In this document: in pieces, positions 6,339-9,522 of the stretch | Layout: every line of letters starts with the position of its first letter | How positions within the stretch are numbered: position 1 is the first letter of the stretch | Source of the DNA: an uncultured Bacteroides sp. | GTDB lineage: Bacteria; Bacteroidota; Bacteroidia; Bacteroidales; UBA11471 | Reading direction: 5' to 3' | DNA: 9,522 nt | Assembly (NCBI GenBank): GCA_905210875.1 | Contig: CAJLYN010000075.1 | Span: forward strand, 1 to 9,522 | Position numbers and translations under genes: made by a program | The notes under the pieces: model-generated | Database searches by the model: none | What the model saw: only the letters and a program-made list of their open reading frames with translations | What the model was told of the DNA's origin: nothing

Positions 6339-7211
6339 ATGGAAACTGTAAGTGCTAAACCTCAAAAAACTTCATTCATCGGGTTCGCCGCCTTCATGAT
6401 TGTGCTTTTCACCATGCCGCTGGGCCATGCCGCCATGATTATCATGGAAAAGACACTGGGCGAAACCTATCTCACCCCCGCCGCTTTTGTGTTGGGACTC
6501 CTGGGCGCCGCCCTGGCTATCTGGGGCTTCTACATCAAAAACGAAAACGGAGCCACCTTTGCCGGCCTCATCGGCGGTCTCATGACCTGGACCGGGTGGA
6601 TCGAATTCACCTTCGTCTACTTTGCCCGCCGCTACAACGTAGCTCCGGCCATGGAAAACGGTGAAATCGTTACCAAGCCCGAATACCTCGTCATGATGTC
6701 GTCGGTAGGTTTCCTGGCCGTTGTCCTCATGTTCTACATATTCAGCGCTCGCACCCGTTGCGTCTTTTTCTGCTGGATACAGAAGGTACTGCGCATCAAC
6801 CGCCACGAAGAGGCACTGCAAACGATACACCGCAACCACTCGCTCACCACTTTTGTAGAGACCAACATCATCTTGTGGGCCAGTTATCTGCTGCTGATGT
6901 TTGCCTACGACGATCATATCCTGGGCGACCGGCACCCGGTTACGGCCTTCATCGCTTTCGGTAGCCTCGTATGGTCGGCCTATCTCTTTGTAAAGCTCAT
7001 GAAAATCCGCAAAATAGGCTACGCCATACGTTATGCCATTCCCACGGTCATCATCTTCTGGAATTTCGTCGAAATTCTCGGACGCTGGGACCTCTTCCGG
7101 GAAATATGGGTCGAACCGGGCGAATACAAGACCGAAATCATCATCATGTTCGTCGTCTTTCTTCTCTTTGCAGGAGGCCTCTTTCTACGTAAAAAACAAG
7201 AAACCAAATAA
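6339..7211 (+). CDS. Uncharacterised polytopic membrane protein (about eight helices)
   Basis: This 290-residue protein has about eight hydrophobic segments (near 12-34, 46-66, 72-94, 117-137, 170-190, 201-221, 228-248 and 266-284) and a basic, His-containing cytoplasmic-looking loop at about 138-168. I do not assign it to a named family, though similar hypothetical membrane proteins seem familiar from Bacteroidota. Several charged or polar residues lie in or beside helices: H30 in PLGHAA, E89 in WTGWIEF, E174 in FVETN, and E245 with R249 in WNFVEILGRWD; they could form a binding or transport path. It shares no obvious motif with the two permease-like proteins. The ATG at 6339 is the only sensible start, since the frame upstream lies inside DUF4857 copy B. 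It begins 32 bases after that gene with no Shine-Dalgarno, and the LRR gene follows after 28 bases. Its position suggests co-expression with the transporter, but its role is unknown. Confidence 0.7.
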   Translation: METVSAKPQKTSFIGFAAFMIVLFTMPLGHAAMIIMEKTLGETYLTPAAFVLGLLGAALAIWGFYIKNENGATFAGLIGGLMTWTGWIEFTFVYFARRYNVAPAMENGEIVTKPEYLVMMSSVGFLAVVLMFYIFSARTRCVFFCWIQKVLRINRHEEALQTIHRNHSLTTFVETNIILWASYLLLMFAYDDHILGDRHPVTAFIAFGSLVWSAYLFVKLMKIRKIGYAIRYAIPTVIIFWNFVEILGRWDLFREIWVEPGEYKTEIIIMFVVFLLFAGGLFLRKKQETK

Positions 7212-7239
7212 TACTATTCACCTTTAATTAACAAGTCCT

Positions 7240-9453
7240 ATGAAGAAACTATTACTCTTCACGGCGTTCCTCAGCTGTTTTGCTTTGGGACACGCACAGT
7301 CCAAAACCGTGGCTGTGGAAACAGCCGGTACACTCAGTACCCTCATCTCTGCCGATGAAGCTGCTACGCTCACCGACCTTACCGTGACCGGTTCCATCAA
7401 CAAAGCCGACCTCGACACCCTCAACGGTATGCCCGCCCTGGCCACCATCGACCTGAGCGGTGCCAACATCGTGGCCTCGACCGAGGGCGATGTAACCTAC
7501 GCCGAGAACACCATTCCCGAGGCATCTTTCATGAGCAACAAGACCTTGGTATCGGTGCTCTTCCCCACCTCGCTCCAATATATCGGAACCGAGGCTTTTG
7601 CCGACTGTATCAACATCAAGGCTATCGACCTGAGCACCTGCCCCAACCTTGTTGAGGTTGGTTACAGAGCCTTCGGTGGTATCGACGGCCTCGAAAGTCT
7701 CTCTTTCAACGGCTGCTCCAAACTCACCACCCTCGGTGATTATGCCTTCTCAAACGATTTCTACATCGCTTCGATCGACTTCACCGGCTGCACCAGCCTC
7801 TCGACTATCGGGGCTAATGCCTTCAACAACGTGCGCGAAGCTCTCACGACTCTCGACCTGAGCGATTGCACGTCGCTTACCGTCATCGGAAAAAGCAGCT
7901 TCAAATCGTTGAAGAAAATGACCTCGCTCACCCTGCCCGAGAATGTCGAAATCATTGGCATGGGTGCCTTCTATGCCTGCCAGTCGCTCGAAACCATCAC
8001 CCTGCCTGCTTCGGTCGACTCCATCGCTCCCCACTCCTTCGGACAACCCAAAGCGATGAAGACCGTTGTATGCCTCGGCACCGATACCCGCGCCGCCGAA
8101 ATGGCCTTCTCCAACAATACCTACATCTCTTCGGTCTCGACCAAACCCGCTGAGGAGAACTATGCCGACAAGGGCTACACCCTCGTCGTGCCCCAGGGCT
8201 GCGCCGACACCTACCGTGCCGGTATCGAGTGGGCCAAGTTCCCCTTCATCAACGAAGCTGCCGAAGAGCCTGCCGATGGAAAAGTCGTAGCCGTAGAGAC
8301 CGCTGGTACACTCAGCACCCTCCTTACCGCCGATGAAGCCGCCACTCTTACCGCTCTTACCGTGACCGGTTCCATCAACAAAGCCGACCTCGATACCCTC
8401 AACGGTATGCCGGCCCTGGCTACCCTCGACCTGAGCGGTGCCAACATCGTGGCCTCGACCGAAGGCGATGTAACCTACGCCGAGAACACCATTCCCGACG
8501 GAACCTTCACCAGCAACAAATCGCTCAAAAACGTCGTGCTCCCCAATTCGCTTGTAACCATCGGCGACGAGGCATTCTACATGACCGAGCTCGAAACCGT
8601 CGATCTGAGCAACTGCTCCGAGCTGAAAGAGATTCTTGATTATGCCTTCGGGTCAATACAAGAAACCCTCACCACTGTCTCTTTCAACGGTTGCTCCAAA
8701 CTCGAATCGATTGGCGATTATGCTTTCACCAACGATAAGGTAATCGCTTCGATCGACTTCACCGGTTGCACCAGCCTCACCACCCTCGGTAACCGTGCCT
8801 TCCTCAACCTCAACTCTGCTCTCGAAACAATCGATTTGAGCGACTGCTCCGCCATGGAAAAAATCGGCGACAACTGCTTCCGCGGCTGTAAAGTAGCCAC
8901 CTCGATTATCCTGCCCGAAGGAGCAAAGGTCATCGGCGAAAATGCCTTCTACCAATGCAACGCCGTTGAGACCATCACCATTCCCGCATCGGTCGACTCC
9001 ATCGCTCCCTATGCTTTCTATCAGCCCAAAGCGTTGAAGACTGTCGTATGCCTCGGCACCGATACCAAAGCCGCTGAACGTGCCTTCACCAGCGTACTCT
9101 CGTCTAAACCTGCTGAGGAGAACTATGCCGACAAGGGCTACACCCTCGTCGTACCCAAAGGCTGTGCCGACACCTACCGCGCCGGCATCGAGTGGGCCAA
9201 GTTCGCCGTCATCAACGAGTCGACTTCTGCCATCGAGAGCGTTGAAAGCAACAGCACAACGGCCGTTTACGCAACCTCCGATGCCATCGTTGTCGAAGGT
9301 GCCGCTGCCGGCACACCGGTAACCGTCATCGCCCTGAGTGGCGCTCAGGTGAAGAGTGCCGTGGCCGACGGTTCGGCTCTCTCGCTGACCCTCGACATGA
9401 AGGGTATCTTCCTGGTAAAAGTGGGCAACGAGGTATTCAAAGTCGTTCTCTAA
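7240..9453 (+). CDS. Secreted BspA-type leucine-rich-repeat protein with two tandem LRR domains
   Basis: This 737-residue protein starts with a type I signal peptide (MKK, hydrophobic 4-16, likely cut after A19 in GHA-QS). Residues about 22-339 and 348-660 are two copies of one module: a head with VAVETAGTLSTL, an L-T-V-T-G-S-I segment and a D-L-S-G-A-N segment; several BspA-type (LRR_5) repeats with the I-G-x-x-A-F pattern; and a cap reading Y-T-L-V-V-P then GCADTYRAGIEWAKF. Residues about 663-737 form a Ser/Thr-rich linker and a small beta-rich domain ending KGIFLVKVGNEVFKVVL, similar to C-terminal sorting-type domains of Bacteroidota. BspA-like proteins are exported, often surface-exposed, and in several species bind host proteins or other bacteria; a similar binding role here is inferred. 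The gene follows 28 bases after the membrane protein gene, has an A/T-rich leader without Shine-Dalgarno, and is followed by a terminator. Its codon use looks slightly different from its neighbours, with more CTT and other T-ending codons. Confidence 0.88.
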   Translation: MKKLLLFTAFLSCFALGHAQSKTVAVETAGTLSTLISADEAATLTDLTVTGSINKADLDTLNGMPALATIDLSGANIVASTEGDVTYAENTIPEASFMSNKTLVSVLFPTSLQYIGTEAFADCINIKAIDLSTCPNLVEVGYRAFGGIDGLESLSFNGCSKLTTLGDYAFSNDFYIASIDFTGCTSLSTIGANAFNNVREALTTLDLSDCTSLTVIGKSSFKSLKKMTSLTLPENVEIIGMGAFYACQSLETITLPASVDSIAPHSFGQPKAMKTVVCLGTDTRAAEMAFSNNTYISSVSTKPAEENYADKGYTLVVPQGCADTYRAGIEWAKFPFINEAAEEPADGKVVAVETAGTLSTLLTADEAATLTALTVTGSINKADLDTLNGMPALATLDLSGANIVASTEGDVTYAENTIPDGTFTSNKSLKNVVLPNSLVTIGDEAFYMTELETVDLSNCSELKEILDYAFGSIQETLTTVSFNGCSKLESIGDYAFTNDKVIASIDFTGCTSLTTLGNRAFLNLNSALETIDLSDCSAMEKIGDNCFRGCKVATSIILPEGAKVIGENAFYQCNAVETITIPASVDSIAPYAFYQPKALKTVVCLGTDTKAAERAFTSVLSSKPAEENYADKGYTLVVPKGCADTYRAGIEWAKFAVINESTSAIESVESNSTTAVYATSDAIVVEGAAAGTPVTVIALSGAQVKSAVADGSALSLTLDMKGIFLVKVGNEVFKVVL
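7303..8256 (+). repeat. LRR module copy 1 within the BspA-like gene
   Basis: First of two tandem in-frame copies, encoding about residues 22-339. The head aligns with copy 2 at an offset of 978 bases and the tail at an offset of 963, so copy 2 has lost a net five codons in between. Head bases 7379-7520 differ from 8357-8498 at only five of 142 positions. Confidence 0.9.
8281..9219 (+). repeat. LRR module copy 2 within the BspA-like gene
   Basis: Second tandem copy, encoding about residues 348-660. Head and cap are close to copy 1: over the cap (about 9122-9205 against 8159-8242) I count five differences in 84 bases. The central repeats have diverged much more in sequence and include the small deletion. 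Confidence 0.9.
9226..9450 (+). other. C-terminal sorting-like domain of the LRR protein
   Basis: Residues 663-737 are a Ser/Thr-rich linker followed by short beta-strand-like segments: P-V-T-V-I-A-L-S-G-A, a T-L-D-M-K-G-I-F-L-V-K-V segment and a final VFKVVL. The strand - G - strand pattern with a terminal K-V-V-L resembles the Por (type IX) secretion sorting domain but is short. The sequence alone does not show whether it works as a sorting signal. Confidence 0.45.
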
Positions 9454-9478
9454 ACACTTCGTTTCTCTTCCATACAGA

Positions 9479-9516
9479 CCCCCCCGCCGGCCGATTGGCC
9501 AACGGGGGGGCTTTTT
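9479..9516 (+). terminator. Rho-independent terminator after the LRR gene
   Basis: Seven C (9479-9485) plus G9486 pair with C9503 plus seven G (9504-9510), an 8-bp GC-only stem. After a 2x2 internal mismatch (CC against AA), GGCC (9489-9492) pairs with GGCC (9497-9500) around a GATT loop. The hairpin is followed by C and five T (9512-9516). It starts 25 bases after the stop codon at 9453. There is no A tract on its left side, so it should work only for + strand transcription. Confidence 0.93.
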
Positions 9517-9522
9517 ATCCGC

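Noticed and set aside
7150..7239. Search for a Bacteroidota promoter (TTTG about 19 bases before TAnnTTTG) ahead of the LRR gene.
   Set aside because: A TTTG occurs at 7167-7170, but no acceptable -7 box follows at the right spacing. The short A/T-rich leader looks like a translation start region only.
1..9522. CRISPR arrays, tRNA or rRNA genes, insertion sequences, integrase genes, attachment sites and riboswitches.
   Set aside because: None seen: the window is almost wholly coding, the only long repeats are within the LRR gene and between the paralogous genes, and no transposase-like protein or tRNA-like fold was found.

Overview
The window looks like chromosomal DNA of a Bacteroidota bacterium, most likely a GC-rich member of the Bacteroidales (an Alistipes- or Barnesiella-like gut commensal would fit, but the genus cannot be fixed from this sequence). 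The grounds are a PKD-like surface lipoprotein of the kind encoded in SusC/SusD loci, membrane proteins of a type I know mainly from Bacteroides relatives, a BspA-type leucine-rich-repeat surface protein, and start codons that mostly lack a Shine-Dalgarno sequence.

All genes are on the + strand and packed almost without gaps. From left to right: the last 15 codons of an upstream gene (1-48); a PKD-like lipoprotein gene (45-1550) overlapping it by 4 bases; an ABC ATPase (1573-2466); a six-helix permease-like protein (2473-3156); a DUF4857-type protein (3156-4409); a second permease-like protein (4406-5086); a second DUF4857-type protein (5089-6306); an uncharacterised protein with about eight membrane helices (6339-7211); and a secreted LRR protein made of two tandem copies of one domain (7240-9453). 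A GC-rich hairpin with a T tract (9479-9516) ends the run. The largest gap between genes is 32 bases and no internal promoter or terminator is apparent, so the whole set may be one transcript that begins upstream of the window.

The central unit is an ABC system with the layout ATPase - permease A - DUF4857 A - permease B - DUF4857 B. The permease/DUF4857 pair has been duplicated in tandem while only one ATPase is present. Permease topology resembles the ABC-2 (type V, mostly exporter) fold, and each DUF4857 protein would place a large domain on the outer face of the inner membrane. The inferred assembly is an ATPase dimer, a permease A/B heterodimer and two periplasmic accessory subunits; the substrate is unknown. 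The linkage to a SusC/SusD-type lipoprotein upstream and a surface LRR protein downstream, with no carbohydrate-active enzyme in view, suggests an envelope-spanning system that handles something other than an ordinary glycan. That functional reading is inference.
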